NCBI RefSeq assembly: GCF_026239735.1
Contig: NZ_JAPIVT010000012.1
Location: forward strand, 62,001 to 126,000
From: Pedobacter sp. MC2016-05
GTDB taxonomy: Bacteria > Bacteroidota > Bacteroidia > Sphingobacteriales > Sphingobacteriaceae
Length of the DNA: 64,000 nucleotides
Direction of reading: 5' to 3'
The translations under genes were made by a program, and so were the position numbers. The notes beneath the pieces are model-generated. The model was not told the DNA's origin. It searched no databases and saw only the letters and a program-made list of their open reading frames with translations. Below are positions 17,971 through 26,143 of this stretch, piece by piece. Numbering within the stretch: position 1 is the first letter of the stretch; every line of letters starts with the position of its first letter.

Positions 17971-18684
17971 ATGTCTGATAAAATAATTATAGGCGTTACA
18001 GATTGTAGCAAATTCGATATTTACAGCGACTGGGTTTTATCCTACAATGAAAATGTTCAAGTCATCCAGCTGGGTTATAAATTGAATAATTTTGAGGAAA
18101 TAGAAAAATGCCACGGCATTGTACTAACCGGCGGTGAAGATGTTCATCCGAGGTTTTACAACATGCCAGAGTATTTCCCGTATTGTTACGAAGATGATAT
18201 TGATGAGAAACGCGATGAGTTTGAATTTAAGGTTTTGGAATACACCGAAAAAAACGGTATTCCAGTTTTAGGAATTTGCCGCGGAATGCAGGTTGGAAAC
18301 GTATTTTTTGGCGGAAATTTAATTCCGGATATCCCAACGTGGGGAAAATTTAACCATTCGAAAATGCCTGATAAAAGCGACCGTTATCATGAAGTCATCG
18401 TTAACCCCTCCTCATGGTTAAGTGGCATTATAAATACTGATAAAGGTTTGGTAAATAGCAATCACCACCAAAGTACCGATCGCACAGGAAAGGGCTTAGT
18501 TGTTAGCGCGATATCTCCTGATGGTGTTACAGAAGCCATGGAAAGATTTGATCCCGAAGCAAAATCATTTCTTCTCTTTGTACAATGGCATCCCGAAAGA
18601 TTAAAAGATCAGCAAAGTCCTTTCAGCAAAAATTTACATGAGGCATTCATTAATGCGATTAAAATAAATATTAACCACAGATAA
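17971..18684 (+). CDS. Gamma-glutamyl-gamma-aminobutyrate hydrolase family protein (peptidase C26, class I glutamine amidotransferase fold)
   Basis: A 237-residue cytoplasmic protein with the full class I amidotransferase triad. The nucleophile Cys103 is in GICRGMQ, and His207 and Glu209 are in QWHPE. The oxyanion region GIVLTGGEDVHP is at about residues 49-60, and the conserved NSNHHQ segment is present. PuuD-like members hydrolyse gamma-glutamyl amides such as gamma-glutamyl-GABA. No polyamine genes are nearby, so the real substrate is open. The start at 17971 fits the family N-terminus. It precedes the hexosaminidase gene by 120 bases and could share a transcript. Confidence 0.9.
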   Translation: MSDKIIIGVTDCSKFDIYSDWVLSYNENVQVIQLGYKLNNFEEIEKCHGIVLTGGEDVHPRFYNMPEYFPYCYEDDIDEKRDEFEFKVLEYTEKNGIPVLGICRGMQVGNVFFGGNLIPDIPTWGKFNHSKMPDKSDRYHEVIVNPSSWLSGIINTDKGLVNSNHHQSTDRTGKGLVVSAISPDGVTEAMERFDPEAKSFLLFVQWHPERLKDQQSPFSKNLHEAFINAIKININHR

Positions 18685-18804
18685 CCAAAAGGGTACCATT
18701 TGAGAGGACAGCGTATAAATTGTATTAAATAATACTGCTTGTAAAAATCTTTTTTAATAAATTGCGGATTAACACTTATTCGGTTAAACTGCAATTTAAT
18801 ATTA

Positions 18805-20754
18805 ATGAAAAAGATTTTCCTTATCGTTTCCGCCATCGTTTTTGCAACAAATATATACGCTCAGAGTATTATAGGTGAACCTGAGGTTTCTGAGGGCGAT
18901 AGTCCGATTTTACAGGCTCAAATCGCCATTATTCCTGAACCAGTTTCTTTGATGAAAAAGGCAGGAACCTTTACACTACCGGAAAACGTCAGCATTTTAG
19001 CATCAAAAAGCGAAGGTTTGCAACAATCTATTGCTTTATTATCAAAAAGAATTGAAACTGCTACCGGCAAGTTTGTCAGCAATGTCACCACGGCAAATCA
19101 TCCTACCATTAAGTTAATTCTCAATACCGAAAATGAAAATCAACTCGGACCTGAAGGCTATAAGCTGAATGTTAATCCAACTCAAATTGTGATTACGGCC
19201 AATAAACCTGCGGGTATATTTTGGGGTGTTCAATCTCTAATTCAACTTTTCCCTGTTGAAATTGAAAGCAAGGAATTGACGAAAAATATAAAGTGGAAAC
19301 TACCCTGTGTTGATGTTGTTGACTATCCAAAATTAGGCTGGCGAGGACTGATGTTTGATGTAGCCCGTCACTTTTTCACCAAAGATGAAGTGAAGCAGTT
19401 TATCGATCAAATGGTTCGTTATAAATTCAATTTGCTGCATTTTCATTTAACGGATGATGAGGGCTGGAGAATCGAAATTAAGGGTTTACCAAAATTAACA
19501 GAAATTGGGGCCTGGAGTGTTCAGAAAACTGGCACTTTTGGCGATTTCATTCCACCAGCGGCAAATGAACCGCGAACTTATGGTGGCTTCTACACCCAGG
19601 AAGATATTAAAGAACTGGTTCAATATGCACAAGATCGATTTGTAAATATTATGCCCGAAATAGATGTTCCAGGGCACAGTTTAGCAGCAATTGCTTCTTA
19701 TCCTGACCTTTCTTGCACGCCTGATGCAGTGAATTATAAAGTGCGATCCGGAGAAAAAATAATGGATTGGAGTCGCGGCGCACCCCCAACGGCTTTAGTA
19801 GACAATACACTTTGCCCTGCAAACGAAAAAGTTTATGTTTTTCTCGATTCGGTGATTACGCAAATTGCAAAACTTTTCCCCTTTGAATATATCCACTTGG
19901 GAGGAGACGAAGCCCCTCATAATTTTTGGGAAAAGAACGACCAGGTGAAAGCATTAATGCAGCGTGAAGGCTTAAAAACCATTCCACAAGTTCAGGCGTA
20001 TTTTGAAAAACGAGTAGAGCAAATTGTAGTTTCAAAAGGCAAAAAATTTATGGGCTGGGATGAAATTTTAGAGGGTGGTGTTTCGCCAACAGCCTCGGTT
20101 ATGAGCTGGAGAGGCTTAAAATATGGTATAGAAGCCTCAAAAGATAAACACAATGTAGTGATGAGCCCAACAGATTTTGCTTATCTGGATTACATGCAGG
20201 CAGATCAAATTACCGAACCGAAAGTTTATGCTTCTTTAAGGTTAAACAAGGCTTACCAATTCAACCCTATTCCTGCCGGAGCCGATCCTAAATACATTAT
20301 TGGTGGGCAAGCAAATCTGTGGACGGAACAGATTTTTAATTTCCGCCAAGTGCAGTATATGCTGTGGCCACGTGCTTTTGCAATCTCAGAATCAATTTGG
20401 AGCCCGATTGAAAAGAAAAACTGGACAAATTTCATCTACCGTACTGAAGAACACTTCAAGCGCCTTGATCTTGCAGAAATCAAATACTCTCCTGCCATTT
20501 ATGATCCTGCCTTTACAGTGAAACGAAGTGCTGATAAACAACTGATTATTGAGCTTACCTCAGAAATCGACGGTCTGGACATTTACTACAGTTTTGATAA
20601 CTCGAGCCCCGATCGCTTCTATCCAAAATACACTGGAGCTTTAACCCCACCAAAAGATGCCAGTATGCTTCGAATTATTACCTACAAAGGTAAGGAGCCA
20701 GTGGGTAGGTTAATTAGCATGCCAATCGCCGAATTGCAAAAAAGGAGCAGATAA
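18805..20754 (+). CDS. Beta-N-acetylhexosaminidase, glycoside hydrolase family 20
   Basis: A 649-residue exported enzyme that removes terminal beta-linked GlcNAc or GalNAc. It has a signal peptide ending near NIYAQ. The GH20 N-terminal domain (about 45-165) and the (beta/alpha)8 catalytic domain (about 170-520) follow. The catalytic pair is Asp368-Glu369 in HLGGDEAPHNFW; GWRGLMFDVARHF and LHFHLTDDEGWRIE are other signature segments. A C-terminal beta-sandwich domain (about 560-640) is typical of the family. It probably acts in the periplasm or on the surface on glycans or recycled peptidoglycan fragments. Its stop codon overlaps the start of the CYTH gene (TAATG). Confidence 0.95.
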   Translation: MKKIFLIVSAIVFATNIYAQSIIGEPEVSEGDSPILQAQIAIIPEPVSLMKKAGTFTLPENVSILASKSEGLQQSIALLSKRIETATGKFVSNVTTANHPTIKLILNTENENQLGPEGYKLNVNPTQIVITANKPAGIFWGVQSLIQLFPVEIESKELTKNIKWKLPCVDVVDYPKLGWRGLMFDVARHFFTKDEVKQFIDQMVRYKFNLLHFHLTDDEGWRIEIKGLPKLTEIGAWSVQKTGTFGDFIPPAANEPRTYGGFYTQEDIKELVQYAQDRFVNIMPEIDVPGHSLAAIASYPDLSCTPDAVNYKVRSGEKIMDWSRGAPPTALVDNTLCPANEKVYVFLDSVITQIAKLFPFEYIHLGGDEAPHNFWEKNDQVKALMQREGLKTIPQVQAYFEKRVEQIVVSKGKKFMGWDEILEGGVSPTASVMSWRGLKYGIEASKDKHNVVMSPTDFAYLDYMQADQITEPKVYASLRLNKAYQFNPIPAGADPKYIIGGQANLWTEQIFNFRQVQYMLWPRAFAISESIWSPIEKKNWTNFIYRTEEHFKRLDLAEIKYSPAIYDPAFTVKRSADKQLIIELTSEIDGLDIYYSFDNSSPDRFYPKYTGALTPPKDASMLRIITYKGKEPVGRLISMPIAELQKRSR

Positions 20755-21239
20755 TGGGCAGAGAAATTGAAAGAAAATTCCTGATTAAGGCGTCTGAATG
20801 GGCCAAACTTGACAAGCCAGGTGGGAAACATTTGAGACAAGGCTATTTGGTTAGCGCTCCCAATAAAACCATTCGGGTACGTACCACTGACGACAAAGCG
20901 TGGATAACTATTAAGGGCATTTCTGTCGGTGCCTCCAGATTAGAATACGAATATGAAATTCCATTAGGTGAAGGATTGGAACTACTGGATAATTTCGCCG
21001 AAGCAGAACTTGAAAAAATAAGATATGAAATTCATCACCAGGCCAAACTTTGGGAAGTTGATGTATTTTTAGGCGACAACAATGGATTAATTGTGGCGGA
21101 GATCGAATTAGATTCAGAAGACGAGAAATTCGAATTACCAGAATGGGTAGCTGAAGAAGTTACCCAGGAAAAAAAATATTACAATTCAAATCTAACTAAA
21201 CACCCATTTAAACTCTGGAAAATTAATGTTCAAAAATAA
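20754..21239 (+). CDS. CYTH domain protein (triphosphate tunnel metalloenzyme)
   Basis: A 161-residue protein with the CYTH signature ExExK at residues 4-8 (EIERK). It has the alternating basic and acidic strands of a triphosphate tunnel, such as RQGYLVSAPNKTIRVRTTDD, ITIKG, and VDVFLGDNNGLIVAEIELDSE. Family members include inorganic triphosphatases, thiamine triphosphatases and class IV adenylate cyclases. Small bacterial stand-alone forms like this are most often triphosphatases, but I cannot say which. The ATG at 20754 overlaps the GH20 stop codon by one base, with AAAGGAG six bases upstream, so translation is coupled even though no functional link is obvious. Confidence 0.9.
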   Translation: MGREIERKFLIKASEWAKLDKPGGKHLRQGYLVSAPNKTIRVRTTDDKAWITIKGISVGASRLEYEYEIPLGEGLELLDNFAEAELEKIRYEIHHQAKLWEVDVFLGDNNGLIVAEIELDSEDEKFELPEWVAEEVTQEKKYYNSNLTKHPFKLWKINVQK

Positions 21240-21380
21240 AATCCATAATTCCTCTTTCAATTAAACGCTATTCCTATATTCGTTTTTACAAAAATCATCC
21301 TTGTTTAATTTCAGAAGCCGGACATCCCAAATTTCCGGTTTCAACGGTAAAAAATATTAAACATAATAATAAAAAAAAGG

Positions 21381-22251
21381 ATGAAAACAACTAAATTTTT
21401 GACGAGTATGGTTATCGCCGCTACATTGTTTTTTGTAACGTGTAAGCCAAAAGATGCAGATTTACAAGCTGAAATTCAAGCCAAAGAAGCTGCCGGCATC
21501 ATTGTGACTGTAGCAAAAGGCGATGTAACTTTAACAGGCGAGGTTGCTGATGATGCTGCAAAAGCAGAAGATATTGCCAAAGCAGAAAAGGTGTTAAATC
21601 GGTAATCAATAGCTTAACAATTAAACAAGAAAAGCCTGTTGTAATTGGTGAAGATCCAATTTTAACTAAAAATGTTGCTGATGCCACAAAAAATTTTTCC
21701 AACAGTTAAAGATGGCGTTGTTTTGCTTACAGGCGAAATCAAAAAGGCTTCACTTATTACATTAATGCAGCACCTAAGCGCATTAAAGCCTAAAAAACGA
21801 CAAAAAATTAACTGTAAAATAATTTTACCATCGGCATTAGAAGATAAATATAAAGCATTAACCGACGCTGCAACTGCAGCTGGTATAACTGATTTGGCTG
21901 TTCGCGAACAAGATGGAATCTTATGCATCAATGGAACAGCAGCTGATGGCGCTACAAAAGATCATCTATGGGAAGTGTACAACGAAATCGATCCTAATTT
22001 TACATCCGGTGATTTGGTTTTGAACGTAAATGTCAGCATAGATGCAGCAGTTACGCATGCAAAAGTGATCACACAGAGTAGCAATTTAAATATACGCAAA
22101 GAGCCTGAAACAAACCAACCAATTGTTGAAAAGCGGCACATGATGAAATCATTACACTTGTTAACATAAGTAAGGATTTGTGGTGGCTTGTACGAACAAA
22201 AATGGTGAAGAAGGCTATTGTTACGCACAATATTTAGAAGCTCAGACCTAA
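21381..22251 (+). pseudogene. Frameshifted BON-domain / SH3-domain lipoprotein gene
   Basis: The frame from 21381 encodes a signal with Cys21 (FFVTCKPKDADLQ) and the start of a BON-like domain (GDVTLTGEVADDAAKAEDI), then stops at 21605. The similarity continues in other frames: VVIGEDPILTKNVADATKN to about 21700, then DGVVLLTGEIKKAS (a second BON repeat). A further stretch runs to SNLNIRKEPETNQPIVEK (start of an SH3b domain). After another shift near 22135, DEIITLVNISKDLWWLVRTK leads, with one more shift near 22200, to NGEEGYCYAQYLEAQT and a stop at 22249-22251. At least four single-base indels, mainly in A or T runs, are needed to join it. The intact protein would be about 285 residues. Either a decayed gene or sequencing errors. 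Confidence 0.78.
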
Positions 22252-22268
22252 ATTTCAAGTTTAAAAAG

Positions 22269-22302
22269 AAAATCCGCAGCATGTAAATGTTGCGGATTTT
22301 TT
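22269..22302. terminator. Terminator between the BON gene remnant and the FKBP gene
   Basis: A 14-bp stem (22269-22282 with 22287-22300, one G-U pair, 4-base loop) has core CCGCAGCAT/ATGTTGCGG and is followed by T residues on the plus strand. It also has a T-rich exit on the minus strand (AAAA at its left end), so it can serve the convergent FKBP gene. Confidence 0.85.
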
Positions 22303-22344
22303 CGTTTTATCTCGTAATAGACTCAAACGATTTTGATGCATGAT

Positions 22345-23322
22345 CTATCTGGAAAGTGGCACCGATGAAATTCCATTATTAGGCTTAATTATTGATTTTA
22401 ACTCTACATCAAAAACTAATGGTGTAAAGGGATTTATAGACCCGCCTCCGTTTTCGCCATAGCCTAATTTAGATGGGATAATTAACTTTATTCTACCGCC
22501 CACGCCAATTAGCTTAATACCTTCAGCGAAACCAACAGGTAATTGATTTAGCACCAAAGGGCGAGCAGCATATTGTGCCGAAGGAGAATAAATTCCAGCA
22601 TCTTTCGCAATTCTAGCATTCGAAGTATCAAAAACATTGAGTTTACCATCTGCTTTTTTATTTGTAAACTCACCGGTATAATCTACTAAAATAGTATCAG
22701 ATGGCGCGGCCCTTTCTGCATTTCCAGGTCTCTCAATCAGATAGCTTAATCCAGACGGCGTTGTGTTCATTTTCAAATCATTATCTGCAATATACGTTGC
22801 AATTTTTGCTGATTCATTTTCTTTATTTCGCTTAACCAAGCCTTCGTATTCCGCTTTGTAAAACGCTCTTTTTTTATCTTCAAAAACCGAATCAGTTTCA
22901 TTAGCAACCTTATGCAAAACCTTTTCAATTTTCACCGTAATGGTTGCATAATTGTTTTGAGCTGCTAATGGCTTGGGTTGGTCGTTGTATTTGGCTAATG
23001 AATCTAAATTTAATTTAAACGAAGCACTATCTCCTTCGCCCAAAAGCTTTAGCGCAGCTACTAAATCTCCCTTAAATTTAGATTTTGTGACCGTAAAAAA
23101 CGGCGGACGCTCATTATCATAAGTATTTACCAAAGTAGAATCGCCATCCTTCGTATCAATCATTTGGATAACGTTGAACTTTACTAAATCCCCTTCCTCA
23201 ATTTTGGGCTTTCCTTCATTTTTATAAATTTTATAGGTCATGTCACCCTCGCCCTTTTCAAATTTATTGCAAGCAGACAAACCTAAAACGGCTGCAAATA
23301 AAATCACTAATCCTTTTTTCAT
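22345..23322 (-). CDS. FKBP-type peptidyl-prolyl isomerase lipoprotein (paralog 1)
   Basis: The ATG at 23322 starts a lipoprotein signal (MKKGLVILFAAVLGLSAC); the frame upstream to 23412 is rejected because it would cross a terminator. At 325 residues, the protein has a C-terminal FKBP domain (about 205-320) with VDYTGEFTNKK, LPVGFAEGIKLIGVGGRIKL, SKLGYG and PLVFDVELKSI. The preceding region (about 30-140) also reads like an FKBP fold without the usual catalytic aromatic residues: EEGDLVKFNVIQ, FFTVTKSKFKGDLVAALKLL, GEGDSASFKLNLD. It probably acts as a periplasm-facing foldase or chaperone. It is a close paralog of the gene at 23444, but a terminator separates the two, so it may have its own promoter. 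Confidence 0.9.
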   Translation of the reverse strand: MKKGLVILFAAVLGLSACNKFEKGEGDMTYKIYKNEGKPKIEEGDLVKFNVIQMIDTKDGDSTLVNTYDNERPPFFTVTKSKFKGDLVAALKLLGEGDSASFKLNLDSLAKYNDQPKPLAAQNNYATITVKIEKVLHKVANETDSVFEDKKRAFYKAEYEGLVKRNKENESAKIATYIADNDLKMNTTPSGLSYLIERPGNAERAAPSDTILVDYTGEFTNKKADGKLNVFDTSNARIAKDAGIYSPSAQYAARPLVLNQLPVGFAEGIKLIGVGGRIKLIIPSKLGYGENGGGSINPFTPLVFDVELKSIIKPNNGISSVPLSR

Positions 23323-23385
23323 TGCTATATTAAATTGATGTTGCCAATGCAACCTTCCCTTAGTTTTGATATCGCGTTTAAACAC

Positions 23386-23419
23386 AAAAATCTTGCCCAA
23401 TATCATGAGCAAGATTTTT
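23386..23419 (-). terminator. Terminator between the two FKBP genes
   Basis: AAAAATCTTGC (23386-23396) pairs perfectly with GCAAGATTTTT (23409-23419), 12-base loop. On the minus strand the stem is followed by T residues. It ends the upstream FKBP transcript and argues against the long N-terminal extension of the downstream gene. Confidence 0.75.
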
Positions 23420-23443
23420 ATGAATAATAAATTTTATAAATTC

Positions 23444-24430
23444 TTATTGAACTGCAGGCATTGCTGGTGCACTTGGTGCCGGAGCGGTACCTTTTTTAAT
23501 ATCAGTAATTTCGATTTCGAAAACAATTGGGCTGTAAGGCATAATACCAACTTGTGGTGCACCTTGTTCGCCATAACCTAATTTCGAAGGAATGATAGCC
23601 ATGATTTTTCCACCTTTACCAATCAATTGAATCGCTTCAGTAAAACCTGGAATTGTGGATCCGATAGCCATTTTAGTTGGACCATATGGTCTACCTGCCT
23701 GGAATTTACCTTCTTCTTTAGCTGTTTTTTCGTCACTTGTATCGAAGATTGGATATTTACCTTTGCTATTTTTCTTTGTTACTCTACCAGTATAGTTTAA
23801 GGTAACAGTATCCCCTAGAGCAGCTCTTTCAGCGTTTCCTGGTGCTTTGATAATATATTGCAGGCCACTTGCAGATGTAGTAGTTTTTAAGTTATTATCA
23901 GCGATGTAAGATTTTAATTTACCTTCTTCAGCATTTTTCTTTTTGTCAGCATTTGCTTTGAAGTCAGCCTGAAAAAATTCACCAGCTCTTTTGTTGAAAG
24001 TAGAATCAGCTTCGCCAGCTTTTTTAGCAAATACTTTTTCGATTTTTACTGTAAAAGTAAGGTATTTATCATTTTTGAATTGTTCTGGCTTAGGCTGTTT
24101 GCTATAAAAAGCCATAGTATCCAAATTCACTTTAAACGTTGCGCTATCACCTTCACCGAACATGGTTAAAACATCATTCATGTCACCCGCGTACATTTTT
24201 TTCTGTACAGGAAAAACCTGAGGATTCTCCATGTCATAAGTACTACCTAAAACTGAATCTTTATCGTTTTTCTGAATAAAATTCATTTTAACGATATCAC
24301 CTTCCTTAATTTTTTCTTTTCCTTCAGAATCGTGAATAGTGTATAATAAACCACCCGCACCCTTTTTTTCTTTGTTACAAGCCGCTAAACCTAGAGTTGC
24401 TGCTAAAAGAACAATTATTCCTTTTTTCAT
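23444..24430 (-). CDS. FKBP-type peptidyl-prolyl isomerase lipoprotein (paralog 2)
   Basis: The ATG at 24430 begins MKKGIIVLLAATLGLAACNK, a lipoprotein signal with the lipobox LAAC. The frame upstream to 24475 overlaps the DHH gene and lacks such a signal. At 328 residues it has the same plan as its neighbour: a degenerate FKBP-like domain (about 25-140; KEGDIVKMNFIQ, FGEGDSATFKVNLD) and a canonical C-terminal FKBP domain (about 205-315; VTLNYTGRVTKKNSKGKY, TIPGFTEAIQLIGKGGKIMA, SKLGYGEQGA, SPIVFEIEITDIK). It ends in an Ala/Pro-rich tail. It lies 37 bases behind the DHH gene and is likely co-transcribed with it. Confidence 0.92.
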   Translation of the reverse strand: MKKGIIVLLAATLGLAACNKEKKGAGGLLYTIHDSEGKEKIKEGDIVKMNFIQKNDKDSVLGSTYDMENPQVFPVQKKMYAGDMNDVLTMFGEGDSATFKVNLDTMAFYSKQPKPEQFKNDKYLTFTVKIEKVFAKKAGEADSTFNKRAGEFFQADFKANADKKKNAEEGKLKSYIADNNLKTTTSASGLQYIIKAPGNAERAALGDTVTLNYTGRVTKKNSKGKYPIFDTSDEKTAKEEGKFQAGRPYGPTKMAIGSTIPGFTEAIQLIGKGGKIMAIIPSKLGYGEQGAPQVGIMPYSPIVFEIEITDIKKGTAPAPSAPAMPAVQ

Positions 24431-24467
24431 TTTTATAATTAAACTTGTTTTTATTTGGTTTCTTGCT

Positions 24468-25478
24468 TTATGCAATTAATTGATTTTTATATTCTTCTAA
24501 TATCGACTTGAACTCATTTACCACTTCGTTCAAAGGTTTTTCTGAAGCACCGCCAGCAGCATTTCTATGTCCGCCGCCATTGAAATATTTCTTGCAAATT
24601 TCATTGGCCGGAAAATCGCCGGTTGATCTTACTGACAATTTTACCTTATCTGATCTTTCAACTATTAAAGCAGCCAGGCGAACGCCATTTATCGATAACG
24701 CATAATTTACTACGCCTTCCGTATCGCCAGTTTCGCTTTTAAAACGCGACAACTCTTCTTTAGTAACCGAGATGATTGCGGTATTGTATTCTCTAATTAC
24801 TTCTAATTTATTTGATAAGCAATAACCCAAAAAACGTAAGCGATCTTCACTTGCATTATCATATACTGCCTGATGAATTTTCCAATGTTCGGCCCCAAGA
24901 TCGATCAGATCTGCTGCAATGCGATAAACATTTGATGTTGCCGATTCAAAACGAAATGAACCAGAATCTGTCATTATGCCTGTGTATAAACACGAAGCCA
25001 CATCTTTATTAATCCCCGCTTTATCTTCCAGTTGATTGACGATAAAATCGTAAACCAGTTGTGCAGCAGCGCAAGCATTGATATCCCAATGACGGTAATC
25101 GTCGAAATTTTCAGGCTCTAAGTGATGATCAATCATTACCTTTTTAGCTCCTGCAGCCCGAACTAATTCGCCAAGTTCGTTAATGCGACTTAACGTATTA
25201 AAGTCAAGACAAAAAATGATGGAAGCTTCATCTACCAATTTAGCGGCCTTTTCCTGCTCTTCGGTAAAAATAATTACATCGCCATTATTTGGCATCCAAT
25301 GCAAAAAAGTTGGATAATCTGTTGGAGTAATTACTGTAACATGGTGTCCTTTTTGAATCAAATATCCATATAAACCTAATGATGAGCCCATCGCATCGCC
25401 GTCAGGTTTGTGATGTGTTGTAATCACAATTCGTTGTGGCGTAGCCAACAGGGATTTTACTTCAGTTAATGTTAACAT
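24468..25478 (-). CDS. DHH family phosphoesterase (NrnA-like)
   Basis: A 336-residue cytoplasmic phosphoesterase. Its DHH domain has THHKPDGDAMGSSL (residues 21-34) and the DHH motif in VMIDHHLEPENFDD. Its DHHA1 substrate domain ends with the GGGHRNAAGG motif. NrnA-type enzymes degrade nanoRNA and dephosphorylate 3'-phosphoadenosine 5'-phosphate; some relatives hydrolyse cyclic di-AMP products, so the exact substrate is not fixed. The ATG at 25478 is preferred over a TTG at 25496, because that TTG overlaps a perfect -7 promoter box. First gene of a likely unit with the FKBP gene at 24430; divergent from ndk. Confidence 0.92.
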   Translation of the reverse strand: MLTLTEVKSLLATPQRIVITTHHKPDGDAMGSSLGLYGYLIQKGHHVTVITPTDYPTFLHWMPNNGDVIIFTEEQEKAAKLVDEASIIFCLDFNTLSRINELGELVRAAGAKKVMIDHHLEPENFDDYRHWDINACAAAQLVYDFIVNQLEDKAGINKDVASCLYTGIMTDSGSFRFESATSNVYRIAADLIDLGAEHWKIHQAVYDNASEDRLRFLGYCLSNKLEVIREYNTAIISVTKEELSRFKSETGDTEGVVNYALSINGVRLAALIVERSDKVKLSVRSTGDFPANEICKKYFNGGGHRNAAGGASEKPLNEVVNEFKSILEEYKNQLIA

Positions 25479-25493
25479 ATATTTTTTGCGCTG

Positions 25494-25501
25494 CAAAGCT
25501 A
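25494..25501 (-). promoter_or_regulatory. -7 promoter box of the DHH phosphoesterase gene
   Basis: On the minus strand the sequence is TAGCTTTG, an exact TAnnTTTG match ending 15 bases before the ATG at 25478. It decides the start codon by excluding the TTG at 25496. Confidence 0.55.
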
Positions 25502-25565
25502 AGTAAAAATTAATATTAATATCGGGTATTTAACGTTATCCTTTTAATATTCATCAATTAAAACG

Positions 25566-25573
25566 TATTTTTG
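25566..25573 (+). promoter_or_regulatory. -7 promoter box of ndk
   Basis: TATTTTTG fits TAnnTTTG and lies 22 bases before the ndk ATG. With the DHH box it makes a compact divergent promoter region of about 80 bases. Confidence 0.55.
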
Positions 25574-25595
25574 CAGAAAATTTCATATCAATACA

Positions 25596-26015
25596 ATGAG
25601 CACTAACAGAACTTTTACAATGATCAAGCCTGATGCTGTTGCTAACGGCCACATCGGATCGATCATAAATGACATTACCAATGCAGGTTTCAAAATCATC
25701 GCATTAAAATATACTAAGTTAACCGATGAAACTGCTGGCCAGTTTTATGCCGTTCACGCTGAACGTCCGTTTTACAAAGATTTGGTAACCTTTATGTCTT
25801 CAGGCCCTATCGTTGCTGCGATTTTAGAAAAAGATAATGCAATTGAAGATTTTAGAAAGTTAATTGGCGCTACTAATCCAGCTGAAGCGGCTGAAGGAAC
25901 TATCCGTCAAAAATATGCTAAATCAATTGATGCAAATGCAGTTCATGGATCGGATTCTGATGAGAACGCAGAAATTGAAGGTAACTTCTTCTTCAAGGCA
26001 GACGAGCGTTTCTAG
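25596..26015 (+). CDS. ndk: Nucleoside diphosphate kinase
   Basis: Transfers the terminal phosphate of a nucleoside triphosphate to a nucleoside diphosphate through a phospho-His intermediate, balancing the cytoplasmic NTP and dNTP pools. The protein has 139 residues, the usual bacterial length. [10 protein letters not shown] (Lys11) is the N-terminal signature, and His117 in NAVHGSDS is the phosphorylated residue. Single gene with its own promoter box and a terminator about 27 bases past the stop. Confidence 0.98.
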   Translation: MSTNRTFTMIKPDAVANGHIGSIINDITNAGFKIIALKYTKLTDETAGQFYAVHAERPFYKDLVTFMSSGPIVAAILEKDNAIEDFRKLIGATNPAEAAEGTIRQKYAKSIDANAVHGSDSDENAEIEGNFFFKADERF

Positions 26016-26041
26016 TCTTTAAAAAAAAGAAAACTATAATG

Positions 26042-26064
26042 AAACCTCGATTTTCGGGGTTTTA
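26042..26064 (+). terminator. Intrinsic terminator of ndk
   Basis: AAACCTCGA (26042-26050) pairs with TCGGGGTTT (26054-26062) with one G-U pair and a 3-base loop, then T-rich sequence. The longer reading frame of the next gene would start at 26039 across this element, which supports the later start at 26144. Confidence 0.75.
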
Positions 26065-26143
26065 TTGTTTTATCTATTTTGTATCTTTCAGCCTTAAAAT
26101 AATCCATCCAACTCAGCGTTGGGATATTAACACTATTTTCATA

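Noticed and set aside
21314..21342. GAAGCCGG/CCGGTTTC hairpin before the BON gene as a terminator of the CYTH gene.
   Set aside because: Only eight pairs including a G-U, a 13-base loop and no T-run on either side; too weak to call.
23323..23412. N-terminal extension of the FKBP lipoprotein gene to 23412.
   Set aside because: It includes one arm of the terminator at 23386-23419 and lacks a signal; the lipoprotein signal starts at 23322.
25479..25496. TTG start at 25496 for the DHH phosphoesterase.
   Set aside because: The codon overlaps the perfect -7 box at 25494-25501, so it could not be in the transcript. ATG at 25478 is used.
26039..26143. N-terminal extension of the exported FKBP gene starting at 26039.
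   Set aside because: It would be translated across the ndk terminator hairpin, and a proper signal peptide begins at 26144.
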